NCBI GenBank assembly: GCA_030737835.1
Contig: CM060850.1
Location: 27,687,385-27,751,384, forward strand
DNA length: 64,000 nucleotides
Direction of reading: 5' to 3'
Source of the DNA: Acorus gramineus
Lineage: Eukaryota > Streptophyta > Magnoliopsida > Acorales > Acoraceae
In this document: positions 35,326 to 48,646 of the stretch, in pieces
How positions within the stretch are numbered: position 1 is the first letter of the stretch
Layout of the letters: the number at the start of each line of letters is the position of its first letter
Translations under genes and position numbers: made by a program
Notes under the pieces: model-generated
What the model saw: the letters and a program-made list of their open reading frames with translations, nothing else
Databases searched by the model: none
Told to the model about the DNA's origin: nothing

Positions 35326-35888
35326 AAAAAAAAACGAAAAAATCCATATAACCCCCTGAAATCTGACTGAAATCTATATAACCCCCTGACATTTCTTAAA
35401 ATCTATATAACTCCCTGAAAACACCTAATAAATCTAAATAAATTCCTGAATAAAATTTATTTTTATAGATAATGAATATTTTATGAATATTATGTTTGAT
35501 TAACCCTGGTAGAAGATATAGTATATAAAAAAAATCCTACAATTTGTTAAAAATGTAAAACATCTTATATAAATGATGATTTTATCCTTCGAGATAGAGT
35601 TTTATACTATATCCAAAGAGGGTAAAATCATCATTTTCATATGATTTTTTATATTTTTAACATATTATAGTGATTTTTTTAGTATATTTTATCTTCAGTT
35701 AGGGTTAATCAAATAAAATATTAATAAAATATTCATCATCTACTAATAAAATTTTTATTTAGGGGGTTATTGAGATTTACTAAGTGTTTTCAAAGGAGGT
35801 CATATAGATTTTAAGAAAAGACAGGAGTTATATGGATTTCAGTCTGATTCAAGGGGGTTGTATAGATTTTTCCATTTAAAAAAAAAGT
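35326..35888. mobile_element. Fold-back element with TATAACCCCCTGAAAT arms
   Basis: Imperfect palindrome of about 560 bases. AAATCTATATAACCCCCTGA near the left end is mirrored by AGGGGGTTGTATAGATTTTT near the right, and ATGATGATTTTATCCT by GGTAAAATCATCATTT at the centre. A partial relative lies at 26860-27290. It ends just upstream of the mTERF gene leader. Confidence 0.75.
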
Positions 35889-35939
35889 TTTCAGAGATTG
35901 GTATCCTCTGTCCGAAGCTTTTTCTTTTATCCAAACAGG

Positions 35940-36450
35940 GGTGCTAGGGTTCTTTCAACTCCCACATCTCTGCCTCACCATCGTCTCAAATCGCCCGCCG
36001 TCACCACCATTTCTACTTCCTCTCCGTCGCTTCAGCGAATCCATAGACCGCCGCCACTCTCCCTCCCTCCGTAGGCGTCGCCGCCTCCATCCCCTCCGCT
36101 TCGGCTTCCTCTAGTGGAGGTGCTCTCTCTCTCTCTCTCTCTAGGTTTCTCTCTTTTTCAATTTCTTCTTGTTGATGTTTGTTGAAATTTGGGGGTTTCA
36201 CATAGATGAAGGTTGTTGATGTGTGCTGAAAGAATTGGAGAATGTTTATTATCAACAAGATTCATTGTCTTGGTCTTTTTAATTGGTTGTAGTTGTAGTT
36301 GATATGTTTGTGTTTATTTGCCACTACAGTAGTTTTTACTTGGAAACCACACATGATTTTGAATTGTTGTTCTTCTTTCCATTTTTTTATAGCACTTGCT
36401 GCTGTTTGTGATGGTGGTGGTGATGACAACGCCGTCATAAAGAAGAAAAC
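35940..36450 (+). promoter_or_regulatory. Leader region of the mTERF gene, with (CT)n tract and probable 5'-UTR intron
   Basis: CT- and CCG-rich DNA typical of a plant 5' UTR spans about 35960-36120, followed by (CT)n at 36122-36143. A donor-like GGAG|GTGCTC near 36119 and an acceptor-like TTTTATAG|CAC near 36392 could bound an intron in the leader. This is an inference from composition and splice consensus only. Confidence 0.4.
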
Positions 36451-38342
36451 ATGAAGGCCCTCGGTTGCCCCTGCATTGCAAAACCCAGCGCGCTTTTACT
36501 CTCGCATATAGAGCCCCCAATTTGTCACCCTCGATTGAGCCCACTATTCAAAATCCAAAACCCCCATGAATACAATTGGAACAAAACCATCGTTTCATCG
36601 TTTGTTAACAGAACCTATGTTTCCCCTACTAGACAAACCACTTCCCGCAACCCCAAGGGTGCCGCTCCCTCACGCTCTTCCCTCTATAGCAGGCCGAGCC
36701 TGCTTGAGATGAAGAATGAGAGGGCTGCCAACCGTGCACGCGTCTATGAGTTCCTAACTGGGCTTGGCATCGTTCCTGATGAACTTGATGGTTTGGAGCT
36801 CCCTGTCACCGTGGAAGTCATGAGGGATCGTGTAGATTTTCTCCACAAGTTGGGCCTCACAATAGAGGACATCAATAACTACCCACTCGTACTTGGGTGC
36901 AGTGTGAAGAAGAACATGGTCCCAGTGCTTGATTACCTTGGTAAGCTTGGAGTGCGGAAGTCGACATTCACGGGGTTCCTTCGGAGGTACCCGCAGGTTC
37001 TCCATGCGAGCGTGGTTGTCGACCTTGCTCCGGTCGTGAAGTACTTGCAGGTATGTTTTTTTTGAAATTATACTTGCAGGTACGTTACAGTCTTAGAATT
37101 GAATTTGGTTTGGGAAGGAATGCATTGAATCATATACAACCAAAATATCACATGAAGTTCCTAATTTGAATAAAATGGTTGAAGCTTTTAGGGAAGAATC
37201 CAAAGACAAGTGACGGGAGGATTAGTAATTTTTGCCTGTTCTTTTGATGTTTTTATTGATATGACAACTTATTGAGATGCTTAATACTTGTCTGACGGTA
37301 TATACAACATGAGAATTTTCAAAAACAAATATACACAAAATGTTGAGATTGATTCATGGATTGGAAGATTTTGATGATTTTTTTTCTGCAGGGATTGGAC
37401 ATCAAGCCGAACGATGTGCCTCGTGTACTCGAGAAATACCCGGAGGTTCTTAGTTTCAAGCTTGAAGGAACAATGAGTACGTCAGTGGCATACCTAATTG
37501 GGATTGGGGTTGCTCGAAGAGAGATCGGGGGCGTCCTTACACGATACCCAGAGATTCTAGGAATGCGTGTCGGGCGGATAATTAAGCCCTATGTTGAGTA
37601 TCTTGAAGAACTTGGTATTCCAAGATTGGCAGTGGCGAGACTTATCGAGAAGAGGCCACATATACTTGGTTTGAGCTTGGAGGAGCTGGTAAAACCCAAT
37701 GTTGATGCTTTGTTCGAATTTGGAGTAAGGAGGGAGTCATTGGCACCAGTGGTTGCACAATATCCTGAGATCCTTGGGCATGAACTACGACCAAAGCTTC
37801 AGTTTCAACAGAGTCTGTTTGAATCGATTTTTGGCTCCTTTGGAAGTGAAGAGACAGGGAGAGTAATCGAGAGGATGCCCCAAATCATTAGCCTTAGTCA
37901 ATCTTCCATTCTCAAGCATGTTGATTTTTTGAGGGTTTATTGTGCCTTTTCTATAGAACAAGCTAAGAAGATGGTTGTCAGCTGTCCTCAATTGCTAGCC
38001 CTGAACCTCGACATTATGAAACTGAGCTTTGATTATTTCCAGGCGGAGATGGGTTATGACTCGGAGGACCTGGTTGCTTTCCCTGCCTTCTTTACCTACA
38101 GTTTGGAATCCACAATAAAGCCTAGGTATAGGATGGTTGCAGCTAAGGACTTGAAATGCTCCCTCGGATGGCTCCTCAATTGTACAGAAGAGAAGTTCAG
38201 GGATCGGATGAAATATGACTCCATAGGAATCGAGGAGATGGAAATGGAACCATCATTTGATATGACGACATTGATGAAACCGAGGGAAGGTGAGTCGGAT
38301 TCTGAAGATGATGAGGACAGTGATGCTGATGAGTATATATGA
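36451..38342 (+). CDS. MTERF4: Organelle mTERF protein, mTERF4/BSM (RUGOSA2) type
   Basis: Exons 36451-37050 and 37392-38342 (donor TTGCAG|GTATG, acceptor TTCTGCAG|GGATTG) encode 516 residues. An organelle-targeting-like N-terminus leads to the block VYEFLTGLGIVPDELDGLEL. Tandem mTERF repeats follow, each with a Pro-hydrophobic turn (NNYPLVLGCSVKKN, RRYPQVLHAS, EKYPEVLSFKLEG, TRYPEILGMRVGR, EKRPHILGLSLEE and others). An acidic tail (GESDSEDDEDSDADE) ends the protein. The order and wording match Arabidopsis BSM/RUG2/mTERF4 (493 residues, from memory), a chloroplast and mitochondrial protein required for plastid group II intron splicing and organelle gene expression. The intron falls between two mTERF repeats. 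No defect is seen. Confidence 0.94.
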
Positions 38343-39388
38343 GGGTTGCATACCAGAGAAAATTGGTCTTTCATGTTTGCAAACTTAAGTAACTCTGTTC
38401 ATCTAAATACGTGATGAAGGAGACCTGGGCCATTGAGTTGCTTCATCTGTTCCAGAGAACCAGAAGTTCATATGTTACATTCACTTGTCCGGAAGTTTAT
38501 TATGACACTTGAGAAATCTCTCACCTGCATTTTATAGTTTGCCCCCATGTTTCACTGCTCTTCTTTTGTTCTCTTCTCTTTTTAAAAGATGTGGATTCAA
38601 ACACATCGATTATGATTTATGTGCTTCAAAACAAGATGTCTTGTTCCAACTTCCAAGATGATTTGTTACGAATTATCATCATGAAATATATCAGAGCTAG
38701 TTATTTGTTTGGATTTCTGTCCATCACAGGTCCATTAAGTTGAATTCAATTGCCCATGATGAGATCTCTCCATTCTTTCATTATCTATCATTTATTCTCA
38801 ATTAGACAGCATTGCTTGATATACAATTCCAGTTTCTAAAATTATAAATGGTATTAGATGGTGGATTTGTGCTGGTGCTGCTGCTAGCCAAAGAGTTTAT
38901 TGATGCTTCCTAAACTTTGCTGGTTATTTTCAGTTTCTGGCTGCTGCCAGTACACCTTGATAAATAAGGTTTGGATTTATGCCTTTTCTACCGTGGTTGC
39001 TGCAGCATGTGTGTAATACTGATAGGATCCACAACTTGGGTTATTTTTCAATAGGATTCACAACTGGGTTTTTGTAAAAAAAAAAAACTTTTTGTGAACG
39101 TGACCTACACAGTTGATATTTTGGATGTTCTTCCAAGAGGGTTGCAAATATTGATCCTAGAATAGAATTACCAGACTTTGATGAGACCATCTCCATAGCT
39201 TATATTTTAGGCACATGGGACTGCACATAGAGCCGTAACAGGAATTGTTTATAGCATTCTGCAGCCTATATGGACACAACCCTTTCTTCATTTTTTTATG
39301 TGACACCAGCTACCATGTAATATAGATGGGTTACTTCTAAGGAAAATGACATATTCAGTCTTATGTATTGCACAGTTTTTTTTTTTTA
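38343..39388. other. 3' flank of the mTERF gene and intergenic DNA
   Basis: Moderately AT-rich. The first few hundred bases are probably 3' UTR. No further gene or repeat was recognised. Confidence 0.5.
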
Positions 39389-39592
39389 ATTAAACGCTCT
39401 CCCATTAAAATATATATTGTTATACGAAATGAAGTATATATTAAGATATAATATTATATTTTTTTAAATAATTTTTTTTATTTCATACATTATGATAGAA
39501 CTCATATACTATAATAACAAAACGTATTATCATATAGTATATGTGACTATAAAAATGACTTGTAAAACAGATTGAGTATGTCAATGCTCTAT
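39389..39592. mobile_element. MITE family A, copy 2
   Basis: Begins AAACGCTCTCCCATTAAAAT and ends ATTGAGTATGTCAATGCTCT. Internal blocks (GAAGTATATATTAAGATATA, CATACATTATGATAGAAC) match 27528-27757 in the same order. Confidence 0.65.
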
Positions 39593-41371
39593 CTTAAGGA
39601 ATGAGATTCTTTGTGTTTTTCATACATGAAACTCTATGTTGACTAACCAATGAATATCATGTAAGTGATTTAAAAGAATTTAAAGTACACATACTCATTT
39701 TATTATCAATAACATTACAATGGTGTTATTTTTATGGAGTTTTTTTTTTTTTATCACGATAGATTTTTACCCCCCGTATGACATGGAACATAAGACAAGA
39801 ATAATGAAGAATAGATGAGAATAACTAAAAAAAGTTGTTTGTTTTGATAGAATAAACCCCGATAGTTATGTCTGGATAAGCTAGAATAAGGCCTGATAAC
39901 TATTATAAGGAAATTGTAGAATTGCTTATCAAGGCTTATCTATGCCAATGGATAAAAATACCATTCTCTGTCATTTTAAAAAATTTATCTCACCTAACAG
40001 ACTCACACAGATTCCAAAAACTGTCACATCTATCAAATCAATCATATATCTCTCACACTATTCCCAGGGGGTATAATTGTCATTAAAAAAATCATAAACT
40101 CTTATTCATCCCTTATCAACCATTTATCATCACTTTATCCAAGGTGAACCAAACAACAAAAAAGTCAATTTTACGTTTCCCAATGAGAATAATAATAATA
40201 AAAAAATCAAATAAAAAATTGCTTATTCAGCCTGGATTGTTATTTATTCCAGTATAGCTATCAGGAGTGAATAACCTAATTTCAAAAGAGTTTATCTATT
40301 ATTGTCCCACAGATGTTCTAAAATCCTATCTTCGTACCATAAAAATAAGAGGGGGGTGAACACAAATTGTCCCATCCCATGTTGGAAAGTCATACACGGC
40401 AGTACGAGTGACATTGACAAACAAATCCCTGAAAACCAAGTCTTTCTTCTCCCGGTTCTGTTTACGGTTAAACGTCGCCTTCACATTCAAAAGTTGTTCG
40501 TTATGTAGGGTTTAAACTGCTAAAACCCAAACCTTCTTCCCTTCAATAAGATACATACGTCATCAGTCATCACAAGTCATATTCGTCCTTTTCAAAGTGA
40601 TCCCTTTCGCCTATTCCATGCTATCCATCCGAGACTCACGTATCGTCGTCAGTACGTTTGATCGGACGGCAGAAAATCACGCTTGTGATTTACGTTAAAG
40701 ATCGCATGCAAAAACGATGGAGTCTCTCACACGTCGTAAACCAACTCTGGCCCTCCCATTTCAATACTTGCAAACCAAACCAAACCAAAGATGCTATCAT
40801 TTTCAACCAAACCAACAACAAATAAAATAAACCCTTTAAAACGTCTAAAACCACGAAATTGCCACGCTTGGTATTACATGTTTAGGGGGTTTCACATATA
40901 AAGGAAGGGGTGTTCTCGTCATTTTAGTAACAAAGATCCCGGTGGGTACCAACCAAACATTGAGAGCTTGAAACAAATCTGTATGTAATAAATCACATCT
41001 TTTTAAAGCAAATTTCATGCGCATATATAACGCGCCACATCATTTTGCACTTTTTTTTTGTTAAATTTTATTATTTGTCTTTCAATTAACATTAACATGA
41101 AAACTCTTTAATAAGAAAAAAAAAAAACTTCAACTAAAATTAACATGAAAACTATGTATACTCACATTCATATTTGCCCTCACATGAATTCTTTGAGACT
41201 AGCTTCTACACAAGAAAACATAACAATTCCTTTCCACCCAACCAAACAATCCCAAACCGTCTCTAAAAAAAACTTCCAACAAAAACCAAACAATTCGGAT
41301 TGAAATCTTGATCAGATGAACCATGTAACCTTATCATCCTCTCCAATCCCGGGGCATCCTCATCAGCATCC
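39593..41371. other. Intergenic and upstream region of the metalloproteinase gene
   Basis: An AT-rich segment at 39760-40280 with many GAATAA/TTATC words looks like a MITE but I could not define its ends. TATA-like words stand at 40895 (CATATAAAGG) and 41023 (CATATATAAC). Either could serve the gene starting at 41372, with a long leader. Confidence 0.35.
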
Positions 41372-43107
41372 ATGCATCATCTCCTCCTCCTCCTCCTTCC
41401 CCTCCTCACCTCCGCCTCGAGATTCCCACTCCATGAACCGACGGTGGTGATGACTCCTCCGGGCAACAACAACAACCACACATGGGCTGACTTCGACAGG
41501 TTCCTTCACGCGCAGAGAGGGGCCGAAGTCCCCGGCATGTCGGAGCTCAAGAAGTACTTCGTCCGCTTTGGCTACCTCCCGACCTTCAACGCCTCCAACG
41601 ACGACACAATCGACGACATATACGACGCCCGACTCGCTTCCGCCGTCTCCATTTACCAGACCAAGCTCGGCCTCCCGGTCACCGGAACCCTCGACTCCGT
41701 CACCATCTCCTCCATCAAGTCCCCCCGCTGTGGCCTCCCGGACTCCGCCGTCGGCCCCGGCCCCGCCCGACGCTTTGCATTCTTTAACGGACAGCCCCGC
41801 TGGGCCAGGCCCGCGCCGGAGACCCTCACCTACGCCTTCTCCCCCGACGGCGTCGTCAGGTACCGTTGAAAATATAAAATCTAAAAGGGGTTTTTGCATG
41901 CATACCCCTACAAAATTTCATTTTATCAAAATACCCCTAGTGTCAAAATGGTTTAAAGTGTGCCCCTGTTGAAGGGTGTTACTGCAAAATTTAAAAATTC
42001 ATATTGTGTAAAATAATATTCATACATAATTTAAAATACTATTTATCTGTCTTACATCATAATTTAAATACTTTTGAGGTGTATTACTTACATATCAAGT
42101 TTTTTAAAAAAACGGTAGGCATTCAAATTTAATTTTATTGATAAAAGTAAAAAAATATTTAAAACATACAAAATCAGAGAATGAAAACAAAAACAAAAAA
42201 ACGAGTCGTCCCTGGAGGACCAAATGACTCGGTAGGAGAGGTGTCTACCAAGTGCACTTGTCCCCAACCCGGACACCTTCAATGGGACATTTTGATGATA
42301 CAATTTTTTTTTTTTTTTTTTTTTGAAGAGTATATATTCAAAAAATTCCCAATCGAAAATAAATATATAAAAATATAAAAAAAGAGAAGAGGGAAAAATG
42401 TTTGAACATATTATTTCTTTACGAGAGATTACATGAATTGATTGATTGAATTCTATTTATAAATTTAATCATTCAATTGGGATTTGATTTTATTCTATTA
42501 CAACTTAGTTAAAATCTTTAAAAGGTACCTCTCCATGAACGACGTGCGCGCGGTCTTCCGCCGCGCGTTCGACCGTTGGGCGGCGACGATCCCCGTGAGG
42601 TTCATCGAGACCGGCGACTACGTGTCGGCGGACGTGAAGATCGGGTTCTTCAGCGGGGACCACGGCGACGGGAAGCCGTTCGACGGCGTGCTGGGCGTCC
42701 TGGCCCACGCGTTCTCGCCGGACAGCGGGAGGCTCCACCTGGACGCGGCGGAGACGTGGGCCGTCGATTTCGGGAACGAGAAGTCGCTGGTGGCCGTTGA
42801 TTTGGAATCGGTGGCGACGCACGAGATAGGTCACGTGCTCGGGCTGGCCCACTCGTCGGTTAAGGAGGCCATTATGTACCCGAGTCTCAGCCCGCGGGCC
42901 AAGAAGGTGGACCTCAGGTTCGATGACGTGGAGGGGGTCCAGGCCCTGTATGGATCGAATCCGAATTTCAGGTTCAGCTCGATCGAGTCCGACACATCGC
43001 CTTCAGGCTCTTCGTCGAGTAGTTGTGAGGGGTTCGATGCACGTGGGGTTTTTCGTGACACGTGTATCGTGTTTTTGTTGGCGGTACTGACATTGTTGTG
43101 TGTGTGA
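41372..43107 (+). CDS. MMP: Plant matrix metalloproteinase (matrixin, M10A), GPI-anchor type
   Basis: Exons 41372-41859 and 42525-43107 encode a 356-residue zinc endopeptidase of the extracellular face. In order: a signal peptide (MHHLLLLLLPLLTSA), a propeptide with a peptidoglycan-binding-like fold (LKKYFVRFGYLP ... YQTKLGLPVTGTLD), and the cysteine switch PRCGLPD with Cys120. The catalytic domain carries the structural zinc/calcium segment GDHGDGKPFDG, the zinc site HEIGHVLGLAH (His262, Glu263, His266, His272) and a Met-turn at AIMYP (Met280). A Ser-rich stretch and a hydrophobic C-terminus (VFLLAVLTLLCV) fit GPI anchoring. All key residues are present. Both exons are GC-rich. A 665-base AT-rich intron splits Arg163 (VVR|YLS); Arabidopsis MMP genes lack introns, so this is unusual. 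Without splicing the frame stops at 41869, six codons after the proposed prodomain end. Confidence 0.92.
41860..42524 (+). other. Unusual intron of the metalloproteinase gene, possible transposon insertion
   Basis: Donor GTCAG|GTACCG and acceptor TTAAAAG|GTACCT. The 7-base word AGGTACC occurs at both boundaries (41858-41864 and 42523-42529), as a target-site duplication would leave. The start (GGGGTTTTTGCATGCATACCCC, split near 41885-41907) resembles MITE termini seen in plants, and there is a long T run near 42303-42324. I did not find clear terminal inverted repeats. Confidence 0.5.
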
Positions 43108-46100
43108 ATTGTGGATATTTTTTCTTCCTGTCTTAGGTTTGGATTAATGATTTATTTACACACGTGTCGTTTTAGGAATATTGGATAGACGGATGGGGAC
43201 GGGAGAGGTGCATGATTCATGAATTGTATATCATTCATTTAATAATTTGTACATAGATAATGTTTTAATATAGAGTGATAATTTTTTTTTTTTTTGTGAT
43301 GTTTTAATGTTTTATAGTGGTCGGGACAGTTGATGTGATGCAAATCAAGTGGAGAAATGATAATGATGTGTGTTGTAATTAGTAATTATTATGCTTAATG
43401 GGTAAGTATTTATTGATGACATGGAATCAAGTTGGGGGTTGAGACTTGTAAATTTCATTTGCATTAACATTTGTTTTTGTTGTTGCTTTTATTTTTATAT
43501 ATTTAGTATTTTGTATTTTAGATTAGGATATAGACATAAACATGGGCATAGTTATAGAGATGATAAAAAACTCAAGGTTGATATTAGTATAGATATGGGT
43601 TAAACAAACAATTTCTTTTTGAAATGTTTTAGATTCATAACAACTTCAATGTTTAAAATATTAGATATTGGAATTACGGGAGTAATTGTAAACTGTCTTT
43701 CATAATTGGCATTACAAAAAACATGACCCTCTTCCTTTCCAACCGTCATTTTTCTTAACCTATAAATAAAAGGGTCTCATGGTTGAACGTCAGTCTCACA
43801 CCCACCAAAGTTTTTTTTTTTCTTTGTTTTTTGGGCCACCAAATTAGTGATGGTTCAACTTCTCTTTTTGTCTGTACCAATGAGAGAACAGTGAAGATTG
43901 AATGATTTTTCTTAGGGACAAATCGTCAAAAAACCTTGTATAATCGAAGAGACATTTAGTTCTAAAAACAACATTACCTAATAACTCCATTCTATACTTT
44001 TTTAAACACTTATCTTCTTTATGTTATTATGTGGATAGTCTGATGATAGTTTCTGATATTTCGACGACACTATCACACCTTTAATATATATGCATGAGAT
44101 AGAGCATATTACCAATTCTGAAAGCGGTGTACTAGAAATGAATGATGGGATCTTCGTTTCTAGCTTTTCACATCGAAGAGATGTTCAGTTTCAAACCACT
44201 ATTACAAAGAGGGGGTTTTAGGTGACTTTTCTAAACAGTTTGACTACAAAAAGAAATAAAATTGGGAGCTGCTTGCTTATGTTAGACATTGATGACCAAA
44301 AGATTTGTTTTTGTGTAGCAAATAATCAAATGGGTTTGAGCAATTTCTAGAATATTAATTATGCGAGTCTTTGTAACTGCCAATATTAATGTATTTTATT
44401 TTTCTGGATCGATTGAAAAAAAATAGTTAGGCCATATACAGTCCTTACTCAAATTTATATTTCAATTTTAATAAAAGTTTCATTTGATATGATATATCTC
44501 CAACTATCACTTTAGATTTTATTTAAATCTTTTAATTTGATTATTTAATTGGCCTGAAAATATAAAGTTAAAGAAAAAGAACCGTTGGATATTTAGGTAA
44601 AGGTTTGAGTCTCAATGTGAAAATATAACCCCATGGAATCTATCAATCCCAGCGATCCCCAATCTAGCGATATCTTCTATTTCAAGTATACAAAGTATGT
44701 ATTCTTGATCTTACAGCTTATTTCCTTTATATTGAGCATTGAAAACAAGTGTTAAACCACTCAATGTAAGAGCATAGACAAGTGCATTTAAACATTTGAA
44801 TCCATATTTGCCCGTCTTGTGATTCATTCAACTCCTTGTTATTATTTATTGTTTGTTTTTGCCTATTCATAAACTTTAAAGTGTCCCACAACTCTGTTTT
44901 TAGTTTTAAGCCAAAAAGCCTATCCTTTGTCCATCAATCATACAACAACAAATTAATCGTTCAATAATTATTTTATCAATTCATTTTCCGGGCTAGTTTC
45001 ATGCAACTGTGTGACAATGATAAGCCAATTCTCTGCTTGTTTGAGTTTATTCATGCTATATGTTTAATTCTCTCTGTGTTAGACTTGTTTTTGTTTGAGA
45101 TTATAATATTAGATATAAGTATCACAACCAATCCAAAAGAAGAGGCACACCCAATTCAACGTTTACCTTTTGATGTATTATATACCTTTTTTAAAAAGTA
45201 TAACTAATAAATGGATCTCATGTAAGAGCATTTTCAACCATGTTTGACAAATATTTCAACAAATTTATAGTGTGTGTGAGAAAATTTAACTTAGGAGCAT
45301 TGTGTTCAACCATGCTCTTTAAGCGCCTCAACATAAATGAGTCTTACTATGAAATAGAAAACACAAAAAAGTAAACAACACAAAAAAAAAAAAAAGTAAA
45401 AAAACTAATTAATTAAGTAGGTCCCATTTAAAAAACAAATAAGAGTCACCAAGAAATAAAAAAACAGTGGATCTCCTAGTAATAGATTTAATACTTAAGT
45501 GAAGAGATCTGTTGAGCTCCTCACATTTGAAGAACTCATTAGAGATGATTTTTGTGAATCCCATCACAGATTTGATTAAAGAATTCTAAGGCCTAGTTTG
45601 AAAATGGATTTGGGCTTTAACTTTTAAAAAAAAACTGGATTTAAACCAAGTTTGGAGAAAGCCAACTTTCATTGATTATGGAAAAACTAGCCTTTTTATC
45701 GCTTTCATACAAAAACTATCTGTAATATTTAATTAAGTTACAATTTTTTTCTTTGATAACATGTTTAAGAAATTAAACTTTCTGAGAGCCCAAATTGTGT
45801 GTGAGGGTTAGGAAAAGTAAAAAGTTAGTGGGTGGGTTTGTAATGGACCAGGTAATCCTTATCCTAGTAAGTAGGAGCATATTTATCCAACACAATAATG
45901 ACATAAACATTTGCCGCTCTGTGCTTTGTGTCTTTGTTTATTTTCATATTTTTTTGGCTTGTCATGTGTTCTTGCTGTGGTCGCCAAAAATACAGGGTTG
46001 TTTCCCAGCCATCCTAACAAAGCATCTTTTGTCACCTTAACACATGGCATGCAGTCTTCTTCTTGTTTTTTTATTTATTAAAAAATATATATATATTTCA

Positions 46101-47969
46101 GATGCCAGTGGTAGTGTCATTGGTTAGTACCTATTGGAAAACTAAGTGGTCCTCTCAAAACAAACAGACGAACCAATTAAGGATATAAAACACAGTTCAT
46201 CCTGGCTTAAGACACAGTGTATCCTGGCTTAAGACAAAACAAAAGCTTGCCCATGGTCCCCAACTCCCCATTATGAAATCCAAGTTGTCAAGGTTACATA
46301 AGATCTTGTTCTCATTACAATTATTTATTTGCGTTGGGTTTCATATCTCATGTTGAGACTCGACAATAGGAATTTAAGAACTGTACATAAAGGATAATTG
46401 TACACTCTTATCCAATTAGGGGGCTTGGGCTTTTGGGGACCTGTGTCTCCTAGTCCTAGCCGAGAGTTTGGGGAGTGATCTTTTTATTTTTAATTTTTAA
46501 TTTTTGCTTGAATCATATCAGTTCAGTAATTTATGTGTCGTGTGATATATTGTATGATTTGAACAGAAAATCATAGAAATAATTCAATATCTAACTAAAA
46601 TACGAGTGTTGATACATTCAATTATGTTCGCTATTCCATCTATAGTCTGGAGGCAGTATGCATTCTTTTTAAAATTTCTCAAAAAAATAAAAATATCTGA
46701 TAATTTATGTAGATATATATTTTATTAGGTATGTATATACTTTGTAAAAAATAAAAAACAGTTGAGAATTATAAACCGGGCTACAAACGATAATAAACAT
46801 ATCATCGTCTTTTTCCAATGAGCGCTGTTATACTCAGTTTTTTTTTTTACCAACCAAAATACAGTCATGTATACATCGTTACAAAGTTAGTGATATATAT
46901 ACTTCGTTAAATTTTTTCTTACATTTACTAAAAATATGTTCATTTAATTTGAAATGGATCAATATATACTTTTTATTAAAGCATAAACCTTTTTAGATGA
47001 TGTTTATTATTTTAAAAAAATTAAAAATATGCATGGTCTGAGTTTTTATAGGTAAAAATGACTGAGTCTAATATTTTTCTTTTGCAATAGATGTGCACTA
47101 AATTAGTTGCTCAACCCAAAAACCAATGGGCCGATTGGCCCAAGCAAGATACAACAGTCTCGAAAGAATTATCCAGTTTACATGATGATCAATGTCAAAT
47201 ACTTGGGCCTTGCATCGACGCTTTATTGACCTAATTAAATTTCATGAGTTGCCATAGAACAACTTCATCTAGGCCTAATAAGGATCACCAGATTCAAATC
47301 TGTCTCATTTTACCTTAATCAATCGTCTTGATTCTATGAAAATCCACCGATATATGTGATTGAGGACATTGTTCATTTTAAATATTTTTGAAATAAAAAT
47401 GTCCAAAGTTCAATAAAAAAAAAAAATATAGATGTATCCGATATGTGATCTGACACATAACTGAATGCATCCACTGTATATGAAACTTTAAAATCATAGG
47501 TAGGGTTAGCTCTGAGATTATCTGAAAGGCTGAGGTCTTTGACAAACTTTTCTAATAAGGTCTCTAAATTCACATAATAATGTTACATACACCACCATGT
47601 TATATGATACGTCCAAAAAGGCGATGTCCTTTGCCACCCGACTACGGCCTGTGTCATAATCCTTAACAACGGATGTGTGTCATGTGATTGAACTTATAAT
47701 GTCCCCAAACAAATCAAATGCATGGGCAGCTCTAACCCTAGTGGTCCCTTTGAAGAAGGTGAATTATTGAGCATGCATGGTTGTCACTCAACTATTATTC
47801 TGTCTTATAAAGAGAGGTAACGTACGCCGCAGGTCACTCTTCACGTGTCAGAGTCCTGAATTGGTCGGTGGAATTTTATCTCCCACTTACAGCAGGGACC
47901 ATTTTGCCCACTCTCCATGTATCTCATGATCGACATCCACTCAATGTGTGCATCATGTATGTTCCTTTT
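43108..47969. other. Gene-free AT-rich interval
   Basis: No supported gene. The open frames at 43421, 45001 and 45795 are short, low-complexity and match nothing known. A diverged relative of the family A MITE ends probably lies at 46605-46870, with GAGTGTTGATACATTCAA on the left and GAGCGCTGTTATACTCAG near 46818. Confidence 0.5.
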
Positions 47970-48377
47970 TAGGTGGTAAATAAGCCCAACGAGTTAAACT
48001 TTGACATGTGCAGGTTTGACTCGTTCAATATCAAGCTTAGTTCAAACTCGAATTGATTCAGGATCGAGCTTAATTTTGTATTCAAGCTCGACTCGTTTAG
48101 CTCATAAACCAAAACTTGGCTCGAACTCGTTTAGCTAAAAAAAAAATTGTTTAAGATTTGAGAAGTTATCTTTCACAGGTCATAACATACATGTGAAAAT
48201 GACATAAACTCGGGCTCGGGCTCAACTCTGGCTCGACTCAGGTTTTTTGTTTCCTCCTTTTTATGTTAAGTAACGAGCTCGTATAGACTCAGGCTCAGCT
48301 CGTTTATCTATTCGTACAAGTCTGAATGAGCTTTAATCAAGTTGAGCTTGAGCTACTCGACTTGTTTACTACCTCTA
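47970..48377. mobile_element. hAT-type MITE (TAGAGGTAGTAAA ends)
   Basis: Left end TAGGTGGTAAATAAGCCC is mirrored by the right end TTGTTTACTACCTCTA. The interior is dominated by GCTCGA/CTCGTTTAG words in both orientations, typical of a common plant hAT MITE group. Confidence 0.7.
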
Positions 48378-48646
48378 TTTGCTTTTCTGTTTCTTCTTTC
48401 ATGTATATCGAAGAGCCAATTCAAGTCACACACAATCACCCTTACAACTTCAGCAATTTTATATATCTCGGTGTCTATCCAACGAAACATATAATTGATC
48501 ACTATACATACACCTAACTGAATTAATTTTTCATATATTTTTAAAATAATTAAGTTTATATAATTCATTAAAATATATATTTCGTGCTTTATAAAAATAT
48601 ATACATAGCTCATTAAATGAGATATATTGTTAAAAAAATCAAAACA

